Assembly: GCA_037893225.1 (NCBI GenBank)
Contig: JAZGUH010000331.1
Coordinates: forward strand, 682,001-746,000
DNA from: Hippasteria phrygiana
Taxonomy: Eukaryota > Echinodermata > Asteroidea > Valvatida > Goniasteridae
Length of the DNA stretch: 64,000 nt
Direction: 5' to 3'
The position numbers were made by a program, and so were the translations under genes. Under the pieces are notes generated by a model. That model made no database searches and had not been told where the DNA came from. It saw only the letters and a program-made list of their open reading frames with translations. Below, in pieces: positions 51,873 through 62,381 of the stretch; the stretch's first letter is position 1; every line of letters starts with the position of its first letter.

Positions 51873-52140
51873 GCAAAGAAAACTGGCTGGAGCGGTACTT
51901 GAACCTGGGACCTCGAGAAGACCACACCATCATTGCCCTATGTTGGCAGTCTCCTAATTTGTCAATATCTTTCTTTGGGGCCACTAGTTGAAGTCATAAG
52001 CCCAACCTATAATACTTTCTAAAAAGTCATATTCTCATTGAGTGATTCCCACACTGTTGTTTCCCAGGTTGTGTTGTAAAGTCAGGGCATGATCCCCGGC
52101 TATACCGCAGTATGGGTTTGACTTGTAACTAGTGCCCCCT
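51873..52140 (-). mobile_element. tRNA-derived SINE, copy 5 (minus, A box deleted)
   Basis: Shows the 3' AACAAAGAAAACTGG inverse (as AAGCAAAGAAAACTGG), the B box region GGTTCAAGTACCGC, and the leader AGACTGCCAACATAGGGC and GCCCCTAGTTACAAGTC, but the A box half of the tRNA-like head is missing. Confidence 0.75.
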
Positions 52141-52921
52141 AAAAATCTGCTTTTGTCAATTTTGTTGTCAGTCTAAAAATATTTTTGAAATACACATTGA
52201 GTTTACAAAATGTATGTGCATTTTGTACATAATACAGTCGACTCTGGTTAATATGAGGTTCTCCACTCGCCATTGTCATATATATATCTATCTTTCTTTT
52301 TTCTGCACAAGTGATTGTCTTTTTTGGTGGCTCTAAAAAGAGTAGTGCCATGACAGACCGGAAGTTTCAAAATCCGAATAACTTATGTCGGTGTTTAGTT
52401 TTTGATGATAAAACAAAGAGGAGACCCAAACAGACTTCTAGATTAAAATAAATTATTTCCCTTGGTTTACCAACTCCAATAGTGGTTCTTAGTCACAAAA
52501 TATGTTTGTCAAACAATCCACAAGGGATTATAAATTTGTTTGAATATGCATGATCCGAAGCCTCACTTTCGCAATGTTGCAAATGTGAATTGCAACGTAC
52601 AGAGTATATACTGCCGTTACATGTTGTTTCAATCAATGACCCAATAAAGTGACACCGTCACTTCCACATAGTATTAGCATACATGTAGTATTTACATTAC
52701 CCTGTGCACACTACCCCACATACTGCAACACCTTTGGACAGTTTGGACTGATATTTATCATGCCCAAACAGAATGCATCCGACCGAATTTAGGAAAAAAA
52801 TTTCCATAAATTTTCAGAATGGAGGTTTTGGTAAGGAGCCAGCAAAGTTGAATATTTTGTTTTAGAGTGTCCAAGTGTGACAGTTAAGAATGTCAACGAT
52901 TAGAGCAAGGATGGTGGCTGA
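52141..52921. other. No gene identified
   Basis: Contains CAGTCGACTCTGGTTAATATGAGG at about 52,236, which resembles Tigger/pogo termini, but no inverse partner was found. Confidence 0.35.
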
Positions 52922-52985
52922 CTAGTGGTAAGTGGGAAGAATAGTAGTGACAGAGTAATACTTTACACATGTATGTTTAGAGCAG

Positions 52986-53480
52986 TCAGTTGTGATACAA
53001 CCGGAAACAGTTCCGCTTTTTATTGAAGCACAAGCGCACATCACACTTCTCACAGGCGGTGTCTGTAAAGCCAACAGGAGAGTGCTTGCATCGGACCCGT
53101 TTGGCCAGTTTAATTGGCCAATGTCCAGTACAGTCCCTCCGTACATCCACTGGTGGATTCATTCGGATTTGACGTGGAGGATTGGGGATGTCCTTGGCTG
53201 GCTTGGCATCACTTGGTCGTCCTCTCTTCTTCAGGTTGACCAGCACAAGGAATGTAGCAATATCTACTTGGAACTTCCGGTGGCACAACTGCGCATTCTT
53301 TGGAATTTGAAGCAGCTGTGAATCTCTCCGATACAGGAGCCAGGCCTGAGCAACGCTCACAGTGATGAAGTGCCAGAATATATATATAGATACCACCTCT
53401 TAGTTTTCATTGGGTACTTGTATTTTGAGATGAGCGAATCGAGAAAATCAACCCCACCCATCAGGCGACATGTACTTCTG
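52986..53480 (-). pseudogene. piggyBac transposase fragment, C-terminal
   Basis: On the minus strand it reads MGGVDFLDSLISKYKYPMK near 53,470 (third catalytic Asp region), then KRWYLYIFWHFITVSVAQAW, a linker with RDCTGHWPIKL and a Cys-rich tail C-x3-H...C-x2-C...CFNKKRNCF ending at 52,986. That tail is the C-terminal zinc-binding domain of PGBD4-type proteins. The N-terminal two thirds are missing, cut by the minisatellite at 53.5 kb. One frameshift near 53,400. Confidence 0.85.
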
Positions 53481-53499
53481 TACAATACACGGCCGGGGG

Positions 53500-53583
53500 A
53501 CTTCTACGTGGGACTAGGGGACTTCTACGTGGGACTAGGGGACTTCTACGTGGGACTAGGGGACTTCTACGTGGGACTAGGGG
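53500..53583 (+). repeat. 21-bp minisatellite (four units)
   Basis: ACTTCTACGTGGGACTAGGG repeats every 21 bp at 53500, 53521, 53542 and 53563. In one frame it encodes GDFYVGL four times, but no real gene is attached. Confidence 0.9.
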
Positions 53584-53697
53584 GGTAGGGGGGTGGGGGG
53601 GTGGGGGGGTGGGGGGGTGGGGGGGTGAGGGGGTAGGGGGGTGGGGGGTGGGGGGGGGAGCTAAAGCCCCCGAGGCCCCCCCCCCCCCCCCCCCTTA
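53584..53697 (+). repeat. G-rich then C-rich low-complexity tract
   Basis: (GGGGGGT)n-type sequence to about 53,660, then a run of about 20 C at 53,676-53,695. Strong quadruplex and i-motif potential and probable assembly weak point. Confidence 0.85.
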
Positions 53698-53759
53698 AGT
53701 GCGCCACTGTACTGATTGTAGGCTACATGTAATGTAACAGTCCACACAACCACCAAAAA

Positions 53760-54650
53760 ATTCAAAATTCTCAAAGAACTCTCTTGTAATGTTTAGTCGT
53801 AGATTGTGTTTGCTTCTATATGACAGCACTGGAGGAGGTGATGCTGGGGTGTGCCGTACTGCTTTTGCTTTGCCTCCAAAGCCTTTGTTTGCACCGTGCT
53901 GTGTCGGAAATGTGAGGCAGCACTCACTAATTTGATTTTTGGCTGTTGCTCTCGTCCCTTTGCAACGCTCAACTGCAGAATGTGTTCTGCGCACCCTATA
54001 TCATCGAGGGTGATGGCATCTCCCACTCCCTTAATGTTACTAGCATTCCTCAGTTACCCATTGTGCTGCTTTGGAGCTGTCGCATTGGTGACATAGCCTT
54101 CATCACCATCATCATCGTCGTCACCCTCCTTTTGAACAGTGGCCACGGGCGAAGTGTTGAGTACTTTGGCGTTGTACTCCCGCGTTGTACTTCCTGTGCA
54201 CCGTCCAGGAATCGGTGGTCAAGGCGACACTTTTCACTTTCCCCAGCTGCCCTGCCATGGAATCCTCATCAGCAAAGACGGCCTGGAGGTGGGCCGTCAT
54301 GGATTTACGGCAAGGAACCTGGCTCAGGAAATGCCATCATTTTTCTGAAGGCCTACATGTACCAGGCTTATCAGCAGACTCGCTTCCGCAATTAGGCCGG
54401 CAGTCAACCTCAGATCCTCTCTCCCTTGGCAGGATTGCAGGTGTGGCGTCAAACGAAGCCATCTATTATAGGCTGAGATGCTGATGCTGCTGCTTGCCTG
54501 TTTGGTCCATGCTTCGCTTTCACGTGGCTGAGCATGGAACCCATAGAACCTCCAGAGTTGGTGAGGTCTGCTTGGCAAAGCTTGCATCGAACCGTACTAT
54601 CAACTTTGTCAAATGTTGCCTAAACAGTACTTGCATTTGTTCGAGGCATG
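53760..54650 (-). pseudogene. hAT transposase relic with BED zinc finger
   Basis: Minus strand from ATG 54649: MPRTNASTV, an early stop, then KVDSTVRCKLCQADLTNSGG and HVKAKHG, a BED finger (C-x2-C ... H-x4-H). Further on are VKSVALTTDSWT (first catalytic Asp region, about 54,235-54,205) and DIGCAEHILQLSVAKG then HFRHSTVQTKALEAKQKQYG (54,000-53,850). The C-terminal dimerisation domain is absent. Many stops and frameshifts. Confidence 0.85.
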
Positions 54651-54709
54651 ATGATAACGTTGCAATGGAAATTTGGAAAATGAACAACTTCTTCAGTTTC
54701 GATGCATAA

Positions 54710-55483
54710 AACAGGGACAGAATCAATGGATCACACAAAGACACTATATGTATTATACAATAAGATTCACTGTTTTATTCTGGGGGAAAGATCATGTAAT
54801 ACAACATTGTTAACATCTATGTGCAAAGACTATTGATGGCCTTGATTAAAAAGGGATGGGTCTGCATAAAGTTATTTAGAAATAATCTTGAAGACAAAGC
54901 CATAGTTTTGTGGCTACAACCAATCCCCTGGATTGTTTACCCCGTTGCCTTAGTAACACAACTTTTCTCCAGACGATCTTACCCTACATTTTAAACAAAG
55001 TACGACAAGTTTCTGGTTATTTAACTTTGCAAGTAATACATGCTGCCTCTTATTGAAGTCCAAGTTCGCTGAACACAAATGGTTTCGGCATCGCACTATT
55101 GTTCTTTGATGATGGCCGCTTTGCTACTTCACAGAAGCCGGAGTCTTGCGGTTACCAGTTGAGGAGTCTCGTGTAACAAAACACAAGTTAACAAAATGAT
55201 AATTGATACCCAATTGAGCGAAACAATCACCTCTGGAGCTGTTAAGGGAGAGCTTTAAAAGATGAACATTGGTTTTCCGGAATGAATTAAAGTCAGAATT
55301 CAAATTTTTGGTTTTTGGATATTCGATTTTAAATTCCAAACCGGATACCAGAAACAAAACCAGATAACTGAAAATTTGGATTTGAGGAACAAACAGCATT
55401 AGAAAAGAGCTGTTTTGTTTTTGCCGCCTCAGAAGTCAATAATTTTCTTAATGATGTTGGCTGTCATGCCGTAGATCTTGTCA
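54710..55483. other. No gene identified
   Basis: Possibly the 3' flank of the Tigger-type relic; no motif supports this. Confidence 0.35.
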
Positions 55484-56687
55484 TCATGTGTCGGGCTGGG
55501 TTGACAGGAAAACCTGGAACCGGGTCATGACTGCAACACATTCGCTGACTGGTATTTGAGTGACTGCAGGGACTGGATTGCTCTCCTCCTCCTCTTCTTG
55601 CTCTTCCTCATCTTCATCTTCTTCCTGTTGTTGGCCCGCACTTCTCTCTGATGAAACCGTCTCTGCTATTGCTTCCTCAGTGGATGCATGGGTGCACTGG
55701 ACACCCTCGTCGCTGTTAGTATACTGCAGGAAAGAGTGACGCATATCAATATGCTGGGCCAGATGTGCCCATATGTTGTCTTGGTCTTCTGGATGGGGTG
55801 TGGGGGCCTTAGTCTTGTACTTCTGGTGTCTGTTGATCTTGAGGGTCTTGGCCTTCAAGGGGATCTGGGGATCCTGATCTTGGAATCGGAAGCTGGATTT
55901 GAATCAGTTGGAGATGCAGTCGGGCTTCACTTTCCTCCAGGCGATGTTCACCATGTCGATGGCCTGCACTGGCTTCAGGATAGACTTGGAGTCAGAGCTC
56001 TGGAGAAGATATGCCAGTAGTACCCAACCATAGTGCACTTTCAGGTTCATAACGCCTAGGTTTATCGGTTGAAGCTGGGATGTGGAGTTCGGCGGAAAAA
56101 AACTGAAGGGTGATTGATTCTAGGTGTAGGGTGGGCAACGCAGTTGTCTACGAAGAGTAGGACCTTGCACCGCTATCTGGTGAACTTATTGTCAAGGCGG
56201 TGAATCGACTCACAGAAGAGGTCCGACACCATCCCTGCCTTGTGATTGATGTGATAGATGACCGGCAGGTACACGTAAGTGGCATTCTTGAAACATCAAG
56301 GATTCTGGAACTTGCCGATGACCAACAGTTTCAATTTCTCTGAACCGTCCAGGTTGGTGCACAACAGGTTGGTTATGCCGTCTTTGCTCTGTTTGCCACC
56401 ATGGCACTGCTCTCCTTTTGAAGGCGAGGGTTTTATGGGGCGTGAGCAAAAAAACAGTCCAGTCTCGTCGACATTAAACACATTCCATGGTTCAAAGTCA
56501 CGTAGAATAGATGGACGCCAGAAGCCAGTTGCTGACATTCACTTGATCGAACCTGCTTAAACATTAAGCTGTGATGATTCTTGAAGTGGGAGAGCCATCC
56601 AGAACTTGATGCAAAAGTCTTATGCCCCATCATCTTGGCAAGCTCTTCAGCTTTCCAGTATTGTAACCAAGTCATATTTTTTTTCAA
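55484..56687 (-). pseudogene. Tigger/pogo (jerky-type) transposase relic
   Basis: Reading leftward: the CENP-B HTH (KAEELAKMMGHKTFASSSGW, LSHFKNHHSLMFK, 56,650-56,560), FNVDETGLFF with the first catalytic Asp (about 56,475), GEQCHGGKQSKDGITNLLC and GSEKLKLLVIGK (56,420-56,310), LLFVDNCVAHP with the second Asp (about 56,150), NLGVMNLKVHYG (about 56,040), then an acidic run of Glu/Asp (55,630-55,570) near the C-terminus at 55,484. At least three frameshifts. A GACTTGACTTGA fragment of the 23.5-kb hAT type interrupts the N-terminal side at 56,690-56,745. Confidence 0.88.
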
Positions 56688-56895
56688 GTCAAGTCAAGTC
56701 AATTGGGACTCAAGTCCGAGCCAGCAAGTCAAGTCGGGAAGACTGCGGCTTTCTATCGGAGAAGATTCTTGGCACAAGCTTCCCAAAATCAACAGAGTAG
56801 GGTTGCCTCAACATCTTCACAAGTAGCCATGCAGAACTGCTTTCTTGAGGGTTGGAACCTAGAAGATTCAAACTTGGCAATGATGTCAACCCTGT

Positions 56896-56925
56896 TGTAG
56901 GTTAGGTTAGGTTAGGTTAGGTTAG
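56896..56925 (+). repeat. (TTAGG)n microsatellite
   Basis: Six units of the pentamer TAGGT. The motif equals the arthropod telomere repeat but is short and interstitial. Confidence 0.85.
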
Positions 56926-56929
56926 GTAA

Positions 56930-58380
56930 AATGTATTAGCTACCAAAAGGGTTGGATTCCATGTACAATAAAAGAGTTTAAAATGCCCATCAAAAAATGA
57001 GCGAATTAAAAATATATAAAAAAGCAGGAAGCTTAAACTAGTTGGATTTTAAAAAATAAGTCATCAAAACATTACAAATTGTGAAATTCATAATAACTAG
57101 TTAAAAATAAGGCGAATATTATCCTTAAAAAAATTAGCAGAACAGCACAAGTACTGATTAATAAACACCATCGGATAAACGAATACCTATTTGTACGAGT
57201 CCTTGGGAGTGGCAGTTTGTTTGTAGAACTGAAATTATATGAAACTTCACGAGGAGTGGGGAGTAAACTGTCCAAATTGTGAGACGGATCCTGCAGTTTC
57301 CAACAATGATTCCTTAATGGCGTCCTTAATGATGACCAGAATCCACGGCTCTGATGATTTCCACCTTGGTCTCAACGGAGAGTCCCTTGCGCATGATCTT
57401 GGTTGGAGCCATTGCAATTCCCGATGTTTTCTTGAATGATAAATTGTTTCTCAAAGGAAGGTACCACTTTCGGGTGGCATGCTTAATGCGTTCTGGCAGC
57501 ATGCTTTAAACAAAACCCCTCTAGCAGCACGGGAACCGCAAATGCCCAATGTCCATCTTTTAATAGCCCCTAGAAGCATGAGACACAAACAGCTGATGTG
57601 CTACGTGGAGTGAAAACCGAAGTGCAAGGGTTAGCGAGCATTAGGCAAAAAACAAAATTGGTTGCCCTTAAATAACTAGACCCATTTAGATTTGATTGAA
57701 AATTATTTCTATGTGGAGAAATGTCCCTTTGGGCACAATAAATGATTTTAGCAACTTGAATTTTTTTTCGGCCCACGTGACCTAGTTTTTAAAATTGTAG
57801 CAGATTTGCTACATTGGGTAATAAGAGAAAAATACAGATGCTCGATATACTATTAATTTCCAATGTTTATTTCAACAAAATACATTGTAAAGATGTCACA
57901 TATGGATGGAACAGAACAGAGCAGCAGTTACACCTGAGTATTAACCCATTAACCACTACACATGCTGTAGTGGTAACCCTGAAAATGTATAAATCGGCAG
58001 TTTGACACGTTTCGTATAATGTAATGGAACGTTTTCAACCCATCGAGAAAGGCAAACCAAGCAAATCTGGCAGAATACAGTATAAAAATAGGCAGTAAAA
58101 CAGTTCCTGTTTTTGTTCAGACACAAATGTACTCTGCACTTTATTTTATTTATTTTTATTTTAAATCTTTAGACATAATGAAAAAATAATGAGAAACTAA
58201 GAAACCAACATACAAAAAGAAGACATATAATAAGGAAATAGATTGAGAAAATAGAATAAGATAAGCAGGGGCCTGTCACGGAATGAACAAATGTATAAAA
58301 CTGTCATCAAGAGATGTGTTCATCCAAACCCCTGATTACAATTGAGGTAAGAAGTAAACAAATAACAGTAAAAAAATATG
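56930..58380. other. Intergenic sequence, nothing assigned
   Basis: No gene. TTAACCCATTAACCACTACA at about 57,943 could be an end of the piggyBac copy at 58.4-59.3 kb, with TTAA as target, but the partner end was not found. Confidence 0.35.
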
Positions 58381-58399
58381 TATATATTTATTTTGCACA

Positions 58400-59287
58400 T
58401 TTCACATAGGCGAACCCATCTGGGCAATGCCTGCAACGCTGTCTTTTCTCTTCATAAGTTGGCAAGTGATCAACCCCATCAAGCCTGTTGACAATCCCTT
58501 CTATACAAAAACCATGCGTTCACTAGCGCTATAGTCCGTGTGTGGTAAAATATGTAGATGTACCACCTCTTGCTCCTTAGTTGGTATTTGTATAGAGAGC
58601 ACATCATGTCCATTAAGTCTAACCCACCCATCGACTTGTTGTACGCCCCAATGATGGATGGCCTCTCAACATTGATGTGCTCCTTCTTAAACCTATCGTA
58701 CCTGCGAACGTTGTCAAGAGGTTGAACTGCAAGATACGAGGACACTACAGTTACACATTTGTTGTCCAGCCAACGAACAAGTGAAATATTGGTTGTGGTT
58801 TCGACACTATCAAAAGCACCTCTTCCTTTCTTCTTCAACTCCTTTTCTGATTTGAGGGGGCCCCATGAACCCGGTTGGCCTTGATAGTACCCACATAATA
58901 GATACCTCTTTGTTGCAATTTTTTCACCATGGCGAAATTGGAGAAATAATTGTCTGCAAAGATCTTGAAATTGTACTTTTCTGGGAGAGAAGAACACATT
59001 TTCAAGACGACATTGCCACCCAGGCCGCAATCAGGGAGATCCTCATCAGTACCCATACCAGTACCCTTTCCCTGGTAGATATCAAACACATGCAAAAACC
59101 CAGTGGCAGCACATCTTGCCCAAAGTTTGAAGCCCCATTTGTTGGGCTTTTTAGGAATGTACTGTTTCAAAAGGGATCTCCCTTTGAAAGCAACCATTGT
59201 CTCGTCCACCCATTGGTTCCCGTCAGGGCTGACAGTGGCAACATTTGCATTCAGATCATCCAACTGACAAGGTAAATTTAAATACAT
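58400..59287 (-). pseudogene. piggyBac transposase relic (PGBD4-like)
   Basis: Leftward: DGNQWVDETMVAFKGRS (first catalytic Asp), YIPKKPNKWGFKLWARC, FADNYFSNFAMVKKLQQRG (second Asp), a frameshift near 58,860, NISLVRWLDNKCVTVVSSYL, YNKSMGGLDLMDMMCSLYKY (third Asp), RSKRWYIYIFYHTRTIALVN, a second frameshift near 58,480, then RCRHCPDGFAYVKCAK and a stop at about 58,426. The triad is preserved but the frame is broken twice, and the N-terminus is cut by a SINE at 59,286. It could be related to the enzyme that mobilised the TTAA miniature elements. Confidence 0.88.
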
Positions 59288-59660
59288 TTGTTCACTTTGA
59301 AAATGTATTCAAATTTACCTTGTCAAATTTACCCTTGTGGATTGTTTGATGAATTATAAGTTAAAAAGCCATATCCTCATTGAGTGATCCCCACAATGTC
59401 GCTTCCCAAGTCGTATCATAAAATTGGGTGTGATCCCTGGCTATACGGCATTCTGGGTTTATGACTTCTGACTAGCGCCCACCCGAACAGGGATACTGAT
59501 TTGGGAGACCGCCAACATGGGGCAAGATGGCTCGGTTGGAAGAGCGCCGGTGCAGTGGCCCGGAGGTAGCGGGTTCGAATCCCACTCCTGCCAGTTTCTT
59601 TGTTCACTTTGAAAATGTATTCAAATTTACCTAGTCAGTTTCCCTCGTGGATTGTTTGAT
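59286..59660 (+). mobile_element. tRNA-derived SINE, copy 6 (tail of one joined to a full copy)
   Basis: A SINE tail (TTTGTTCACTTTGAAAATGT ... GATTGTTTGATGAATTA, 59,288-59,355) is followed by a full element: leader TCATTGAGTGATCCCCAC, GACTTCTGACTAGCGCCCAC, tRNA-like head 59,517-59,592 (A box TGGCTCGGTTGGAAGAG, B box GGTTCGAATCCC), and a second identical tail to about 59,660. Both tails end in GATGAATTA. Confidence 0.83.
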
Positions 59661-59895
59661 GAATTAAAATGGATAACGATACATTTGTACTCAACCAGAC
59701 TGCAAAAAGCACTAGTCTTAAATACATTATCATGTCATCAAAGCTCGTATTAAGCATTTGTTTTCCTCATAGGAATGTGCACACTTTGATCGGGACTGAT
59801 AAAATAGCTCATCTAAACCAGAATCTCATCCTAACCGAGCTCGTATTACCGAGAGACGACTGCACATGTATGTTATGGGTAAAGTTTAAAGAGGA

Positions 59896-60245
59896 TGTTG
59901 ATTGCTGAGAGAAGTCTGCGTTATTTTGTAATTTTATGTAGACTGTGTGTTGTAAAATAAAACAGCCAATTATTTCTGCCATGAAATAACAAAAAAGTGA
60001 CTTTTGTCTAGCACTTGGCACAAAAGGTTCTTGTTATATGACGTCAGATTTGTTTGCTGCCCGCAGCGACAACTTTTAGACGAATGGCACCAGCGGGCTA
60101 TGCTGCGCTAGGGGACTTGATAAAGATAGCTCTCAAAAGTCACTTTTTTGTTATTTCATGGCAGAAATAATTGGCTGTTTTATTTTACAATACGCAATCT
60201 ACATAAATAAAAAGAAATGACAGACTTCTCTCAGCAATCAATATC
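59896..60245. mobile_element. Foldback MITE, copy 2
   Basis: GGATGTTGATTGCTGAGAGA at the left, inverted CTCTCAGCAATCAATATCC at the right; same arms as 19127-19523. Confidence 0.82.
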
Positions 60246-60249
60246 CTCT

Positions 60250-60700
60250 TAAAAAAAATTTGCTCTAATAAGAAAAAATATCTAGCATAAACATATTCCA
60301 TCTGGCCCATTAAGTACAATTCAGCACGAGGTTTAAAAATTGGCCAGCTGACCTTGAGTGTAAAGCAGTGCTATGAACCTGACTAATATCCAGATGACCA
60401 TTGTACCAAGTTAACATCCTAGCATTTTTTTATGATCATTTGTTGTCTTATTGGACCTATCAAAATATATATTAACAACTGGATGTTTAGGGTGCGGCCA
60501 TTTTTGTCATTAATTGTCAAAAGTGCTGAGCACTCTGACACCAAGTATAAGAAATGTTGCAGCTGCAGGCTTGTGTAATTATTTGATTGTCTCACTATTA
60601 TTTGTAAGTTTATGTTCAATTTTGATGTACTAGAATGGTTAATTAACCCTTATAGTACCATATACTTTACATACAGTTGGCATTCAGATAAATTGTACTT
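60250..60700. other. No feature identified
   Basis: AT-rich sequence without a recognisable gene. Confidence 0.4.
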
Positions 60701-60710
60701 TGTGTACACA

Positions 60711-61500
60711 TCCACACAGCCGGGGATATCCTGAGTGCGGAGTGGTATGTGGTATATATGGTGTGTGGTATAGTTTGGGATATACTGGGTGTGGACCGAA
60801 AGAGTCCAGTAATTATGTATGTTTTGACCAAAAAGAGAACATCTATTGCATATTCAAATCCCATATACTGTGAGTGCATATCCACACAGCAGGGATATCC
60901 TGGGTGCGGTATGGTATGTGGTATGGTATGCAGTATGGCTTGGGATATTTTCAGTATGGTACTAAAAGAGTCCAGTAATTGTGCAAGTTTTGAACAAAAG
61001 GAGACTATCTGTTCCATATTCAAATCCCATATACTGTGAGTGCATATCCACACAGCAGGGATATCCTGGGTGCGGAGTGGTATGTGGTATATATGGTGTG
61101 TGGTATAGTTTGGGATATACTGGGTGTGGACCGAAAGAGTCCAGTAATTATGTATGTTTTGACCAAAAAGAGAACATCTATTGCATATTCAAATCCCATA
61201 TACATGTACTGTGAGTGCATATCCACACAGCAGGGATGGTATGTGGTATGGTATGCAGTATGGCTTGGGGTATTTTCAGTATGGTACTAAAAGAGTCCAG
61301 TAATTGTGCAAGTTTTGAACAAAAGGAGACTATCTGTTCCATATTCAAATCCCATATACTTTGAGTGCATAGCCTGAGATGGTATGGTATGGGGTGTGGT
61401 GTTGGGGAATGGTATGTAGTATAGCTTGGGGTATTTTCAATATGGTACTAAAAGAGTCCAGTAATTGTGTAAGTTATGACCAAATGGGCATATCCACTGT
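60711..61500 (+). repeat. Higher-order tandem repeat (A-B dimers of about 340 bp)
   Basis: TCCACACAGC marks units at 60711, 60881, 61047 and 61222, with a fifth unit from about 61,370. Units alternate between type A (TATATATGGTGTGTGGTATA, GACCGAAAGAGTCCAG, GACCAAAAAGAGAACATC) and type B (GGTATGCAGTATGGCTTGGG, GGTACTAAAAGAGTCCAG, GAACAAAAGGAGACTATC). A to A' and B to B' are far closer than A to B. Confidence 0.88.
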
Positions 61501-61965
61501 CTGAAGTAAGTCGACATATCTATTGGCATTGCAACCAGCCAGTCTACTGGGAAAACCAGCTGCAACTAAATGTGACATGTAGTAGCATTACAAACATCAG
61601 TCAAAATGACAGCTGAAACAGTGACACAAGTTCAAGAAAGCTGAATTAAGCTACAAAAGTAGGGAACATCCTAGAAATATACTTCATAAGCAGTAGTGGT
61701 TTTGCTCTGCACATCCCAAAATACTTTTTTGTCAAAATCATTTTTGTTCTGTAAAATTTCGATCTGCTTGATGAACCCACCTTGCTGAGATATTGTCAGT
61801 GTTAAATAAACTGCTTTTCAGAAATGCAAAAATCATGGAAAAGTCATAGAATGCCTGAAAAATACCCTATAAATGTGTATCTGCTGCAGTATGCCAGCAC
61901 ACAAAACAACATTTGTATGTTTTAACTGCCAACATGTAGTTCCCTGAATATAACTTTTTTATTAT
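61501..61965. other. No feature identified
   Basis: No gene or clear repeat seen. Confidence 0.4.
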
Positions 61966-61969
61966 TTTT

Positions 61970-62360
61970 GGTTTTTTATTTTTATGCAAATCGCCCATCA
62001 CAAGGCCAAAGGCCACTGAGGTGTGGGCTACAGAGGAAAGTGTGGAAGAACCAGCCCCTCACACTGAATCAAGACGAGATAATCTGATCTCTTCACAGTA
62101 TGAATAGTGTCGGGATGGGTAACTACATGTAGTCCACTGCAAGGCATTATGCCTCTACCCATATTAAGTGTAGAAGTGCTATAGCCCAGGACTGGGCTCG
62201 AACCTACAACTTGCAGAATTACCCGCAGACCACGAATTCAATGCTCCAAAGAGATCAATTTCAGGAGACTTTGCTTAAATGTAGTATACATCATTTGCAA
62301 ACATAAAAAAAAACTACTGAATTCAATGCTCCAAACCACTAGGCCACGGCACTTCCATCA
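61970..62360 (-). mobile_element. Second type of tRNA-derived SINE (minus), interrupted
   Basis: On the minus strand GTGGCCTAGTGGTTTGGAGC (A box region, about 62,347-62,325) and GTAGGTTCGAGCCCAG (B box, about 62,205-62,188) form a tRNA-like head, split by a 68-bp insert at 62,251-62,318. The body continues to about 61,970 and reaches a T-rich tail region. Confidence 0.6.
62251..62318. mobile_element. 68-bp insert with 17-bp direct repeats
   Basis: GAATTCAATGCTCCAAA is exactly duplicated at 62,234-62,250 and 62,319-62,335. The insert (GAGATCAATTTCAGGAGACT ... CATCATTTGCAAACATAAAA) resembles 62,469-62,540 of the neighbouring element. Confidence 0.75.
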
Positions 62361-62381
62361 ACTTCTCTGCTTGACATCTAG

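Noticed and set aside
52236..52260. Tigger-like terminal repeat CAGTCGACTCTGGTTAATATG
   Set aside because: No inverse partner or target duplication was found within a reasonable distance.
51496..53000. miR-21-like hairpin downstream of VMP1, as in vertebrates
   Set aside because: I saw no mature miR-21-like sequence or suitable hairpin downstream; that gene is a vertebrate association.
53370..53588. Open frame with four GDFYVGL repeats
   Set aside because: Translation of a minisatellite; a start codon in piggyBac antisense and no conserved flank.
56896..56925. Telomere or arthropod origin suggested by (TTAGG)n
   Set aside because: Only six units, interstitial, and everything else points to a deuterostome; treated as a microsatellite.
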